Assembly (NCBI RefSeq): GCF_010384365.1
Contig: NZ_CP048397.1
Span: 6,572,001 to 6,636,000 of the forward strand
Source: Streptomyces sp. S4.7
Lineage (GTDB): Bacteria; Actinomycetota; Actinomycetes; Streptomycetales; Streptomycetaceae
Reading direction: 5' to 3'
DNA length: 64,000 nucleotides
The translations under genes were made by a program, and so were the position numbers. Under the pieces are notes generated by a model. It did not search any database, was not told the DNA's origin, and saw nothing but the letters and a program-made list of their open reading frames with translations. Positions 52,293 through 60,062 of this stretch are shown here, in pieces. Position 1 is the first letter of the stretch, and every line of letters begins with the position of its first letter.

Positions 52293-53264
52293 CTACGCGG
52301 CCGCGCCGCGGGCCAGCAGGTCGGAGATGGCGTCGACCGTGCGGAGCGTCGGCACCTCGATGTCGCACATGGCGGCCAGTTCGACGACCGCCGCGAGCAG
52401 CACGTCCAGCTCCATCGGCTTCCCCTTCTCCAGGTCCTGGAGGGTGGAGGTCCGGTGGTCGCCGACCCGTTCGGCGCCGGCCAGCCGGCGTTCGACGGAG
52501 ATGTCGGGGTGGCAGCCGAGCGCCTCGGCGACCCGCAGCGTCTCCCTCATCATCAGTTCGATGACTTCCCGGGTGGTTCGGTGCAGACACATCTCCCGCA
52601 TCGTGGCGCGGGTCAGCGCGCTGATCGGGTTGAAGGAGATGTTGCCGAGGAGTTTGATCCAGATCTCCTCGCGCAGTTCGGCCTCGACCGGACACTTGAG
52701 TCCGCCCGCCCGCATGGCCTCCCCGAACTCCTTGGTGCGTGGCGAGAGCGATCTGTCCGGCTCCCCGATGGAGAACCGGGTGCCTTCCAAGTGCCGTACG
52801 ACGCCCGGCCCTTCCAGCTCCGTCGCCGCGTAGACGACACAGCCGATGGCGCGCTCCGGCGGCAGGACGGCGCTGACCGAGCCGCCGGGATCGACGCTCT
52901 CTATACGACGGCCGTCGTGCGGGCCGCCGTGCCGGTGGAAGTACCACCAGGGGATCCCGTTCTGGGCGGCGATGACCGCCGTGTGGTCCTGGAGCAGAGG
53001 CGCGATCAGCGGCCCGCACGCCGCGTACGAATTCGCCTTCAGGCCCAGGAACACATAGTCGACCGGCCCGATGTCGGCCGGCTGATCGGTGGCGTGCACC
53101 CGCGCGGTCCAATCGCCGCGCGGGCTGTACACCCGGACTCCGTGCTGCCTCATGGCCGCCAGATGCGGTCCACGGGCGATGAGATGGACTTCGGCGCCTG
53201 CGCGATCGAGCGCGGCACCGACATAGGCGCCGATCGCACCGGCACCGACGACTGCGACTTTCAC
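52293..53264 (-). CDS. 2-dehydropantoate 2-reductase-family protein (ApbA/PanE-like)
   Basis: This 323-residue protein is read from GTG 53264 behind GGAGAG. It has N-terminal Rossmann VAVVGAGAIGAYVGAAL (GxGxxG) and the NADPH-preferring ARGPHL strand end, and KANSYAACGPL carries the Lys used in catalysis. The C-terminal helical domain has EIWIKLLGNISFNPISALTRAT (the K-x-x-x-N signature) and ERRLAGAERVGDHRTSTLQDLEKGKPMELD. The family reduces ketopantoate or other 2-oxo acids with NADPH. Divergence from the oxalate/formate transporter and sharing its operator suggest a short 2-oxo or hydroxy-acid substrate rather than pantothenate synthesis; this is inference. Confidence 0.88.
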   Translation of the reverse strand: MKVAVVGAGAIGAYVGAALDRAGAEVHLIARGPHLAAMRQHGVRVYSPRGDWTARVHATDQPADIGPVDYVFLGLKANSYAACGPLIAPLLQDHTAVIAAQNGIPWWYFHRHGGPHDGRRIESVDPGGSVSAVLPPERAIGCVVYAATELEGPGVVRHLEGTRFSIGEPDRSLSPRTKEFGEAMRAGGLKCPVEAELREEIWIKLLGNISFNPISALTRATMREMCLHRTTREVIELMMRETLRVAEALGCHPDISVERRLAGAERVGDHRTSTLQDLEKGKPMELDVLLAAVVELAAMCDIEVPTLRTVDAISDLLARGAAA

Positions 53265-53332
53265 CGTGGGGCTCTCCGTTCGCTTTGAGGGTGTTGAGAG
53301 AAGCGCGGAAAGGAGCACACTTTGCCGACGAT

Positions 53333-53348
53333 ATATTGTCTACAGTAT
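53333..53348. promoter_or_regulatory. candidate FCD-GntR operator in the divergent reductase/transporter promoter
   Basis: ATATTGTCTACAGTAT is a dyad with 6 of 7 complementary arm positions (ATATTGT/ACAGTAT around CT) and is the best copy of the shared motif. It is 68 bases before the reductase start and 103 before the transporter start. A second inverted repeat, TGCCGAC...GTCGGCA (about 53356-53381), lies in the transporter leader. Confidence 0.65.
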
Positions 53349-53451
53349 GGAATAACTGCCGACAAGACTTCTGTCGTCGGCATACGGTCGACGTGAACAG
53401 CGGGTCAAAGATCTTCCCAAACGGTCGGGACGGTTCCTAGAGTTCGCGACC

Positions 53452-54855
53452 ATGACCCCACCACTCGCCCCGGTCGGCTGGAGCCGCTGGCTGGTGCCCC
53501 CCGCAGCGCTCTCGGTGCACCTCTCGATCGGACAGGCCTACGCCTGGAGCGTGTTCAAGCCGCCCCTGGAATCCGCTCTCGGTCTCTCCGGAACCCAGAG
53601 CGCCCTCCCCTTCCAGCTGGGCATCGTGATGCTCGGACTGTCCGCCGCCTTCGGCGGCACCCTCGTCGAACGCAACGGCCCGCGCTGGGCGATGACCGTC
53701 GCACTCGTCTGCTTCTCGTCCGGCTTCCTGCTCTCCGCGCTCGGCGCCGCGACCGAGCAGTTCTGGCTGATCGTCTTCGGCTACGGCTTCGTCGGCGGCA
53801 TCGGACTCGGCATCGGCTACATCTCGCCGGTCTCGACGCTGATCAAATGGTTCCCCGACCGGCCGGGCATGGCGACCGGCATCGCGATCATGGGCTTCGG
53901 CGGCGGCGCGCTCATCGCCTCGCCGTGGTCCGCGCAGATGCTGGAGTCGTTCGGCTCCACGAACGACGGCATCGCCAAGGCGTTCCTCGTACACGGCCTG
54001 GTCTACGCGGTGTTCATGCTGCTCGGTGTCCTGCTGATCCGCGTACCGCGCCCGGACGCGGCGCCGAAGGCGGCGGCGGCCCCCGCGTCGGCCCTGATCA
54101 CCACCGCGCAGGTCTCCGCCAAGTCGGCCGTCCGCACACCGCAGTTCTGGCTGCTGTGGATCGTCCTCTGTATGAACGTCACCGCGGGCATCGGCATTCT
54201 TGAGAAGGCCGCCCCGATGATCACCGACTTCTTCGCCGACACCGACACGCCGGTCTCCGTCTCGGCCGCGGCCGGCTTCGTCGCGCTGCTCTCGGCGGCC
54301 AACATGGCGGGCCGTATCGGCTGGTCGTCCACCTCCGACCTGATCGGCCGGAAGAACACCTACCGCCTCTACCTGGGCGTCGGCGCCCTGATGTACCTGC
54401 TGATCGCGCAGTTCGGCGACGCGTCCAAACCGCTCTTCATCATCTGCGCGCTGGTCATCCTCTCGTTCTACGGAGGAGGCTTCGCCACCGTCCCCGCGTA
54501 TCTCAAGGACCTGTTCGGCACCTACCAGGTGGGCGCGATCCACGGACGGCTGCTCACCGCGTGGTCGGCGGCCGGTGTCCTCGGCCCGCTCATCGTCAAC
54601 CGGGTCGCCGACAGCCAGGAGGAGGCGGGCAAGAGCGGGCCCGGTCTGTACGGGCTCTCACTGACCATCATGATCGGGCTGCTCGTCGTCGGGTTCGTGG
54701 CCAACGAACTGGTCCGGCCCGTACACCCGCGCCACCACCGGCCCGCGGACTCCACCGCGTCCGCGACCGTCCCCGCGCCCGCGTCGGCGCCCGCGAACAC
54801 CGCCGCCACGAAGCCGGAAGCACCGTCAGCAAGCACCGAAGGAGGCCCCCGATGA
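53452..54855 (+). CDS. OFA-family oxalate/formate-type MFS transporter
   Basis: This 467-residue protein starts at ATG 53452. It has twelve TM segments with the OFA outline: SIGQAYAWSVFKPPLESALGLSGTQ (TM1 and loop), GGIGLGIGYISPVSTLIKWFPDRPGMATGIAIMGFGGGA (the conserved GIGYxxPxxxxxKWFPDRxGLAxG region) and GGGFATVPAYLKDLFGTYQVGAIHGRLLTAWSAAGVLGP. Such carriers exchange oxalate for formate or take up formate and related acids. The C-terminal about 45 residues are Pro/Ala/Thr-rich. Location beside formate dehydrogenase genes supports formate or oxalate transport. Stop and the small-subunit start overlap as ATGA. Confidence 0.92.
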   Translation: MTPPLAPVGWSRWLVPPAALSVHLSIGQAYAWSVFKPPLESALGLSGTQSALPFQLGIVMLGLSAAFGGTLVERNGPRWAMTVALVCFSSGFLLSALGAATEQFWLIVFGYGFVGGIGLGIGYISPVSTLIKWFPDRPGMATGIAIMGFGGGALIASPWSAQMLESFGSTNDGIAKAFLVHGLVYAVFMLLGVLLIRVPRPDAAPKAAAAPASALITTAQVSAKSAVRTPQFWLLWIVLCMNVTAGIGILEKAAPMITDFFADTDTPVSVSAAAGFVALLSAANMAGRIGWSSTSDLIGRKNTYRLYLGVGALMYLLIAQFGDASKPLFIICALVILSFYGGGFATVPAYLKDLFGTYQVGAIHGRLLTAWSAAGVLGPLIVNRVADSQEEAGKSGPGLYGLSLTIMIGLLVVGFVANELVRPVHPRHHRPADSTASATVPAPASAPANTAATKPEAPSASTEGGPR

Positions 54856-54998
54856 CCACAGCACCGGAGAGCGGGAACGCGGTGCCCGGGTCCCGGCGGA
54901 CCGCGCTGATCGTCTTCGCCTGGCTCTGGGTGGGCGTCCCCCTCGCGTACGGTCTGTATGAACTGGTCCGTAAGGCCACCCAGCTGTTCACCGGGTGA
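54852..54998 (+). CDS. small subunit of the OFA/MFS transporter
   Basis: This 48-residue protein starts at ATG 54852 behind GGAGGCC and overlaps the transporter by 4 bases, so it is translationally coupled. It has a soluble N-terminus of about 15 residues, one TM helix (ALIVFAWLWVGVPLAYGLYELV) and a short tail RKATQLFTG. Single-TM partners of this kind, with WxWVGxPLxxGxxxT/V spacing, accompany OFA transporters in many actinobacteria. It probably stabilises or regulates the carrier; no direct function is established from sequence. Confidence 0.85.
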   Translation: MTTAPESGNAVPGSRRTALIVFAWLWVGVPLAYGLYELVRKATQLFTG

Positions 54999-55135
54999 TC
55001 CCTCCGGACGCCGCCGGATGATCCGGAGTCTCCAAGAGGAGGCGGGGAATCCTGTTGGGTCGCCTGCCCCCTTACTCGTGAGTCGCTGACGAGACTGGGG
55101 ATCTCCTGACGTCGACCGAAGAGGGGGTCCCTGGC

Positions 55136-56083
55136 ATGACCGGCACTCGTATCGCCGCGCTCGGGCACTATCAGCCCGCCAAGGTGCTCACCAACGACGA
55201 CCTGGCGGGCATGGTCGACACCAGTGATGAGTGGATCAGGAGCCGTGTCGGCATCAAGACCCGGCACGTGGGCGGCCCCGACGAGCCCGTGGACGAGATG
55301 GCGGCGCACGCGGCGGCGAAGGCGCTCGCCGCCGCCGGTCTGACCCCCGCCGACATCGACCTGGTGCTGGTCGCCACGTCCACGGCGATCGACCGGTCGC
55401 CGAACATGGCGGCGCGCGTCGCCGCCCGGCTCTCCATGGGCTCACCGGCCGTGATGGACCTCAACGTGGTCTGCGCCGGCTTCACCCACGCGCTCGCCAC
55501 GGCCGATCACGCCGTACGGGCGGGTGCGGCGACCCGCGCGCTGGTCATCGGCGCCGACAAGATGGCCGACATCGCCGACTGGACCGACCGCTCGACCTGC
55601 GTCCTCCTCGGTGACGGCGCCGGCGCGGCGGTCGTCGAGGCCGTCCGGCCGGGCGAGGAGGCGGCTATCGGCCCGGTGCTGTGGGGCTCGGTGCCCGAGA
55701 TGGGCAACGCCGTACGGATCGAGGGAACCCCGCCGCGCTTCGCGCAGGAGGGCCAGTCCGTCTACCGGTGGGCCACCACCCAACTGCCGCCGATCGCCCG
55801 CAAGGTCTGTGAAAAGGCCGGTATCGCGCCCGAGGACCTGGCCGCCGTCGTACTGCACCAGGCGAACCTGCGCATCATCGAGCCCGTCGCCCAGAAGATC
55901 GGCGCGGTCAACGCGGTCATCGCCCGCGACGTCGTGGACTCCGGCAACACCTCGGCCGCGTCCATCCCGATGGCGCTGTCCAAGCTGGTGGAGCGCGGCG
56001 AGGTGGAATCCGGCGCTCCGGCGCTGCTTTTCGGCTTTGGCGGAAATCTCTCCTACGCCGGGCAGGTCATCCGCTGCCCCTGA
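55136..56083 (+). CDS. beta-ketoacyl-ACP synthase III (FabH-like)
   Basis: This 315-residue protein starts at ATG 55136 behind GAGGGGG. The KAS III signatures are complete: GHYQPAKVLTNDDLAGMVDTSDEWI at the start, catalytic Cys in DLNVVCAGFTHAL (near 113), His in VLHQANLRIIE (near 243) and Asn in DSGNTSAASIPMAL (near 274). The Cys-His-Asn triad condenses an acyl-CoA with malonyl-ACP. It is outside any fab cluster and beside a formate/oxalate locus, so it may be a secondary synthase, perhaps for a branched or short acyl starter. A weak hairpin (55002-55028) separates it from the transporter genes. Confidence 0.92.
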   Translation: MTGTRIAALGHYQPAKVLTNDDLAGMVDTSDEWIRSRVGIKTRHVGGPDEPVDEMAAHAAAKALAAAGLTPADIDLVLVATSTAIDRSPNMAARVAARLSMGSPAVMDLNVVCAGFTHALATADHAVRAGAATRALVIGADKMADIADWTDRSTCVLLGDGAGAAVVEAVRPGEEAAIGPVLWGSVPEMGNAVRIEGTPPRFAQEGQSVYRWATTQLPPIARKVCEKAGIAPEDLAAVVLHQANLRIIEPVAQKIGAVNAVIARDVVDSGNTSAASIPMALSKLVERGEVESGAPALLFGFGGNLSYAGQVIRCP

Positions 56084-56100
56084 CCGCTACGGTTCTCGGT

Positions 56101-56116
56101 AGACTGTAGACGATAG
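56101..56116 (+). promoter_or_regulatory. candidate FCD-GntR operator before gntR (autoregulation)
   Basis: AGACTGTAGACGATAG matches the reverse complement of the transporter site at 12 of 16 positions, keeping the ACTGTAGAC core. It ends 45 bases upstream of the regulator start, a position suited to negative autoregulation. Confidence 0.55.
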
Positions 56117-56161
56117 CCAATCGTCGTGCCGTTGCCGTAGCCGGCCAGGATGGGGGACCGC

Positions 56162-56845
56162 ATGTTGTCCGCAGGACTGCCACAGGGCTCCGTGCCCAAG
56201 CTCGAACGCCCCGGCCCGCTGCGCGAGCGCGTCTACGAGGCGCTGCTCGAACTGATCACCGTGCGCTCTCTGAGGCCCGGACAGCATCTGGTCGAGAGTG
56301 AACTCGCCGGTCATCTCGGGGTCTCCCGACAGCCGGTACGGGAGGCGCTCCAGCGCCTGAACACCGAGGGCTGGGTCGATCTCAGGCCCGCCCAGGGCGC
56401 GTTCGTCCACGAGCCGACCGAGGCGGAGGCGGACCAGCTGCTCTCGGTCCGTACGCTCCTGGAGGCCGAGGCCGCGAGGCTCGCCGCGGCGAACTCGGGC
56501 TCGGCGGGGATCGCGGCGCTGGAGGCGCTCTGCGCCAAGGGTGAGCAGTCGGTGGCCGACGACGACGTGGAGCTCACGGTCGCGACGAACGCGGCTTTCC
56601 ACGCGAAGGTGATGGAACTGGCGGGCAACGTCGTCCTGGCGGAGCTGGCGGCCCAGGTGGACCGGCGGGTGCGCTGGTACTACGCGCCGGTGGCGCGGCA
56701 GCGCGGCAAGCAGTCCTGGATCGAGCACCGGGCCCTGATCGCGGCGATCTCCGCGCGGGACGAAGAGGCCGCGACGGCGGTCATGCGCTCCCACACGGAG
56801 CAGACGCGCACCACCTACCACCACCGCGGGGACGCCGCGGTCTGA
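56162..56845 (+). CDS. GntR-family regulator, FCD (FadR-type) subfamily
   Basis: This 227-residue protein is read from ATG 56162, 4-5 bases after GGGGGA; ATG 56150 is closer to the operator and lacks a ribosome site. The N-terminal winged HTH is LRERVYEALLELITVRSLRPGQHLVESELAGHLGVSRQPVREALQRL, followed by RPAQGAFVHEPT. The all-helical FCD ligand domain (about 85-215) has NAAFHAKVMELAGN with the metal-binding Asp/His pattern and EHRALIAAISARDEEAA. FCD regulators respond to organic acids. Dyads at 52137, 53333 and 56101 make the formate/oxalate genes its likely targets. Confidence 0.92.
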   Translation: MLSAGLPQGSVPKLERPGPLRERVYEALLELITVRSLRPGQHLVESELAGHLGVSRQPVREALQRLNTEGWVDLRPAQGAFVHEPTEAEADQLLSVRTLLEAEAARLAAANSGSAGIAALEALCAKGEQSVADDDVELTVATNAAFHAKVMELAGNVVLAELAAQVDRRVRWYYAPVARQRGKQSWIEHRALIAAISARDEEAATAVMRSHTEQTRTTYHHRGDAAV

Positions 56846-56883
56846 CCACTTCGCACGGGCGAGGGCGAGCCCGTACGATCAGT

Positions 56884-56922
56884 GACGAGGCGCCTCCGGC
56901 AGGACGCGGGGGCGCCTTCGTC
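56884..56922 (+). terminator. terminator hairpin after gntR
   Basis: GACGAGGCGCC (56884-56894) pairs with GGCGCCTTCGTC (56911-56922) with a one-base bulge, 38 bases after the regulator stop. A short T run is absent, as is usual in this genome. Confidence 0.7.
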
Positions 56923-57026
56923 ATGCGCCGAGCGGGATGATCCACCAGCCTCCGAACCGCCCCCGGCGCCCTCGTCGAAGCCCCGTCCCCGCGGACGGTG
57001 AAACGTCTTTGTCCTGACTGTGGAGA

Positions 57027-57109
57027 AAGTTAGGAGCGATTCCTGCGCAACTTCTTCCCACTCGGGGAAAGCGCTGCTACGTTCCCCTCGAAAGCCTGTC
57101 GAAACGACA
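57027..57109 (+). promoter_or_regulatory. operator-like dyads in the ROK regulator promoter
   Basis: Three dyads precede the ROK gene: AAGTT-AGGA...TCCT...AACTT (57027-57053), GGGAA...TTCCC (57064-57085) and the perfect TGTCG-AAA-CGACA (57097-57109). The 310-base gap 56846-57155 otherwise holds no gene. One of them is probably bound by the ROK protein itself, which typically represses its own sugar cluster until ligand binds. Confidence 0.45.
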
Positions 57110-57155
57110 ACCGACGTAGCGACGTAACACAGAGCCGAGAGGCGGGGAGGGGCGC

Positions 57156-58346
57156 GTGAGACGTATGACCGCACGACCCGCGAACGCTCATCAGGCGCGA
57201 CTGCTCCGGCTCTTGCGTGACGGTGGTCCCAACTCCCGTGCCCAGCTCGGTGACCAGGTCGACCTCTCCCGCTCCAAGCTCGCCGTGGAAGTCGACCGGC
57301 TGCTGGAGACCGGGCTCGTCGTCGCCGACGGACTCGCCGCCTCGCGCGGTGGCCGCCGCTCCCACAACATCCGGCTCGCGCCCGCCCTCCGCTTCCTCGG
57401 GGTGGACATCGGCGCCACGTCCATAGACGTCGCCGTCACCAACGCCGAGCTCGAAGTCCTCGGCCACGTCAACCACCCGATGGACGTCCGCGAGGGCCCG
57501 GTCGCCGTCTTCGAGCAGGTGCTCGCGATGGCCGCCAAGCTCAAGGCCAGCGGACTCGCGGACGGCTACGACGGCGCCGGCATCGGCGTTCCGGGACCGG
57601 TCCGCTTCCCCGAGGGCGTGCCGGTCGCGCCGCCGATCATGCCCGGCTGGGACGGCTTCCCCGTGCGCGAGGCGCTCAGCCAGGACCTCGGCTGCCCCGT
57701 CATGGTCGACAACGACGTGAACCTGATGGCGATGGGGGAGCAGCACGCGGGCGTCGCACGCTCCGTGGGCGACTTCCTCTGCGTCAAGATCGGCACCGGT
57801 ATCGGCTGCGGCATCGTCGTCGGCGGCGAGGTCTACCGCGGCACGACCGGCAGCGCGGGCGACATCGGCCACATCCGGGTCGAGCCCGACGGACGCGCCT
57901 GTGTCTGCGGCAACAGGGGTTGCCTGGAAGCCCACTTCAGCGGCGCCGCGCTGGCCAGGGACGCCGAGGACGCCGCCCGTACGGGCCGTTCCGCCGAACT
58001 CGCCTCGCGACTGGAGGCCGCCGGCCGGCTCACCGCCGCCGACGTCGCCGTGGCCGCCGCCGCCGGTGACCCCACCGCCCTCCACCTCATCCGCGAAGGC
58101 GGCAACCGGGTCGGCCAGGTCATCGCCGGGCTCGTCAGCTTCTTCAACCCGGGCCTCGTCGTGATCGGCGGCGGGGTGACCGGACTCGGCCACACCCTGC
58201 TGGCCAGCGTCCGCACCCAGGTCTACCGCCAGTCACTTCCGCTGGCCACCGGCAATCTCCCCATCGTTCTCGGGGAGTTGGGGCCGACCGCCGGAGTCAC
58301 CGGCGCGGCCCGGCTCATCAGCGACCACCTCTTCTCCCCGGCCTGA
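57156..58346 (+). CDS. ROK-family transcriptional regulator
   Basis: This 396-residue protein starts at GTG 57156 behind GGGGAGGGG. The N-terminal winged HTH (about 10-75, ARLLRLLRDGGPNSRAQLGDQVDLSRSKLAVEVDRLLE) precedes a sugar-kinase-like ROK domain: FLGVDIGATSIDVAVTN (phosphate 1), GIGVPGPV, VMVDNDVNLMAMGEQ, CVKIGTGIGCGIVVGG and the zinc motif HIRVEPDGRACVCGNRGCLEA (H...C-x-C-x4-C). In NagC/XylR-type repressors the ROK half senses a sugar. It precedes the ABC transporter operon by 183 bases and is probably its regulator. Confidence 0.94.
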   Translation: MRRMTARPANAHQARLLRLLRDGGPNSRAQLGDQVDLSRSKLAVEVDRLLETGLVVADGLAASRGGRRSHNIRLAPALRFLGVDIGATSIDVAVTNAELEVLGHVNHPMDVREGPVAVFEQVLAMAAKLKASGLADGYDGAGIGVPGPVRFPEGVPVAPPIMPGWDGFPVREALSQDLGCPVMVDNDVNLMAMGEQHAGVARSVGDFLCVKIGTGIGCGIVVGGEVYRGTTGSAGDIGHIRVEPDGRACVCGNRGCLEAHFSGAALARDAEDAARTGRSAELASRLEAAGRLTAADVAVAAAAGDPTALHLIREGGNRVGQVIAGLVSFFNPGLVVIGGGVTGLGHTLLASVRTQVYRQSLPLATGNLPIVLGELGPTAGVTGAARLISDHLFSPA

Positions 58347-58398
58347 CACCGGCACCCCCGACGTCGGGCCGTACGGCACACGCTTCACCCGCACTACC

Positions 58399-58440
58399 GA
58401 AATAACAGCAAAAAAACCAACAAGAGCACCAACAAAGCAT
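58399..58440 (+). promoter_or_regulatory. A-rich leader of the ABC transporter operon
   Basis: This 42-base island (AATAACAGCAAAAAAACCAA...) is strikingly A-rich and T-poor in a region above 70 percent GC. It ends 90 bases before the ATP-binding-protein start. It looks like an unstructured 5' untranslated segment that may help translation or hold the transcription start; no hairpin or riboswitch is recognised. Confidence 0.35.
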
Positions 58441-58529
58441 CACCGTTCACCGCACCACCCGCATCGCACCGCCCTGTTCCGCACGCCCGCACGCCCGCTC
58501 ACCGGCCGCATCCGCCGAGGGGATACGCC

Positions 58530-60062
58530 ATGGCACCAGCACCACCCGAAGGCAGCCTGCTCACCATGTCCGGCATCACCAAGCTGTTCCCGGGCGTCCG
58601 CGCCCTGGACGGCGTGGACCTGGAGGTCCAGGCAGGCGAAGTCCACTGTCTGCTCGGCCAGAACGGGGCCGGCAAATCCACACTCATCAAGGTGCTCGCC
58701 GGCGCGCACCAGCCCGACGACGGTGTCATCACCTGGCGCGGCGAAGAGGTCCAGCTGGGGTCACCCATCGCGGCGATGAAGCTCGGCATCGCGACCATCT
58801 ACCAGGAACTCGACCTCGTCGAGGGCCTGTCGGTCGCCGAGAACATCTTCCTCGGCCACGAACCGACCACCGCCGGATTCATCGTCAAGGGCGGCGAGGC
58901 CAGGACCGCGGCCACCGCGCTGCTCGGGCGCCTCGGCCACCCCGAGATCCCGGCGGGCCGCCCCGTCGGTGAACTCTCCGCCGCGCACCAGCAGATCGTC
59001 TCCATGGCCCGCGCGCTCTCCCACGACGTACGCCTCATCGTGATGGACGAGCCGTCCGCGGCGCTCGACCCGGACGAGGTCGACAACCTCTTCCGTATCG
59101 TCGACACCCTCACCGCCGACGGGGTCGCCGTCATCTACATCTCCCACCGCCTGGAGGAGATCCGCCGGATCGGCGACCGCGTGACCGTCATCAAGGACGG
59201 CCGCACCGTCGCCGTGGGTCTGCCCGCGAAGGAGACCCCCACCAGCGAGGTCGTCTCGCTGATGACCGGCCGCGAGGTCGCGTACGTCTTCCCCGACCGC
59301 CCGTCGGTCGCCGACGCCCCGCACGGCGAGCCCGTGCTGCGGACCGAAGGACTCACCAGGGAAGGCGAGTTCGAACCCGTCGACCTCGAACTGCGCCCCG
59401 GCGAGATCGTCGGCCTCGCGGGTCTCGTCGGCTCCGGACGCTCCGAGATCCTGGAGACCGTCTTCGGCGCCCGCAAGCCCACCGGCGGCCGGGTACTGGT
59501 CGACGGCAAGGAGCTCAAGCCCGGCAGCGTCCGCGCCGCCGTACGCGCCGGACTCGGCCTCGCCCCCGAGGAGCGCAAGGCCCAGGCCCTGCTGCTCATC
59601 GAATCGGTCACCCGCAACGTGTCGGTGTCCTCGATGTCCCGCTTCTCGCGCGGCGGCTGGCTCGACAGCGCCGCCGAGCGCAAGGCGTCCAGGGCCGCGA
59701 CCCAGGAACTCTCCCTGCGCCCCGACAACCCCGACGCGGTCATCCGCACCCTGTCGGGCGGCAACCAGCAGAAGGTCGTCCTGGCCCGCTGGCTGCTGCG
59801 CGGCTGCCGGGTGCTGCTCCTCGACGAACCCACCCGCGGTGTGGACGTCGGCGCCCGCGCCGAGCTCTACGCCGTGATCCGCCGGCTGGCCGACGACGGC
59901 CTCGCCGTACTTCTCGTCTCCAGCGAGGTCCCCGAGGTCCTTGGCCTCGCCGACCGGGTGCTGGTGCTCCGGGAGGGCCGTGTCGTCCATACGTCACCGG
60001 CCCAGGAGCTTGACGAGCACCGTGTACTCGACCTTGTGATGGAAGGGAGCCCGACGCCATGA
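58530..60062 (+). CDS. sugar ABC transporter ATP-binding protein (RbsA/MglA type, two ATPase domains)
   Basis: This 510-residue protein starts at ATG 58530 behind GAGGGG. Two ABC cassettes: the first has Walker A LLGQNGAGKSTL, signature VGELSAAHQQIVSMARAL and Walker B LIVMDEPSAAL; the second has degenerate Walker A GLVGSGRSEIL, signature RTLSGGNQQKVVLARWLL and Walker B VLLLDEPTRGVDVGAR. A degenerate second P-loop is normal in this group. It energises uptake of a monosaccharide or polyol with the permease and binding protein that follow. The stop overlaps the permease start as ATGA. Confidence 0.95.
   Translation: MAPAPPEGSLLTMSGITKLFPGVRALDGVDLEVQAGEVHCLLGQNGAGKSTLIKVLAGAHQPDDGVITWRGEEVQLGSPIAAMKLGIATIYQELDLVEGLSVAENIFLGHEPTTAGFIVKGGEARTAATALLGRLGHPEIPAGRPVGELSAAHQQIVSMARALSHDVRLIVMDEPSAALDPDEVDNLFRIVDTLTADGVAVIYISHRLEEIRRIGDRVTVIKDGRTVAVGLPAKETPTSEVVSLMTGREVAYVFPDRPSVADAPHGEPVLRTEGLTREGEFEPVDLELRPGEIVGLAGLVGSGRSEILETVFGARKPTGGRVLVDGKELKPGSVRAAVRAGLGLAPEERKAQALLLIESVTRNVSVSSMSRFSRGGWLDSAAERKASRAATQELSLRPDNPDAVIRTLSGGNQQKVVLARWLLRGCRVLLLDEPTRGVDVGARAELYAVIRRLADDGLAVLLVSSEVPEVLGLADRVLVLREGRVVHTSPAQELDEHRVLDLVMEGSPTP

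Noticed and set aside
55136..56083. FabH-like gene as part of a polyketide or fatty-acid biosynthetic cluster
   Set aside because: No ketosynthase II, ACP, acyltransferase or tailoring genes are near; it stands alone.
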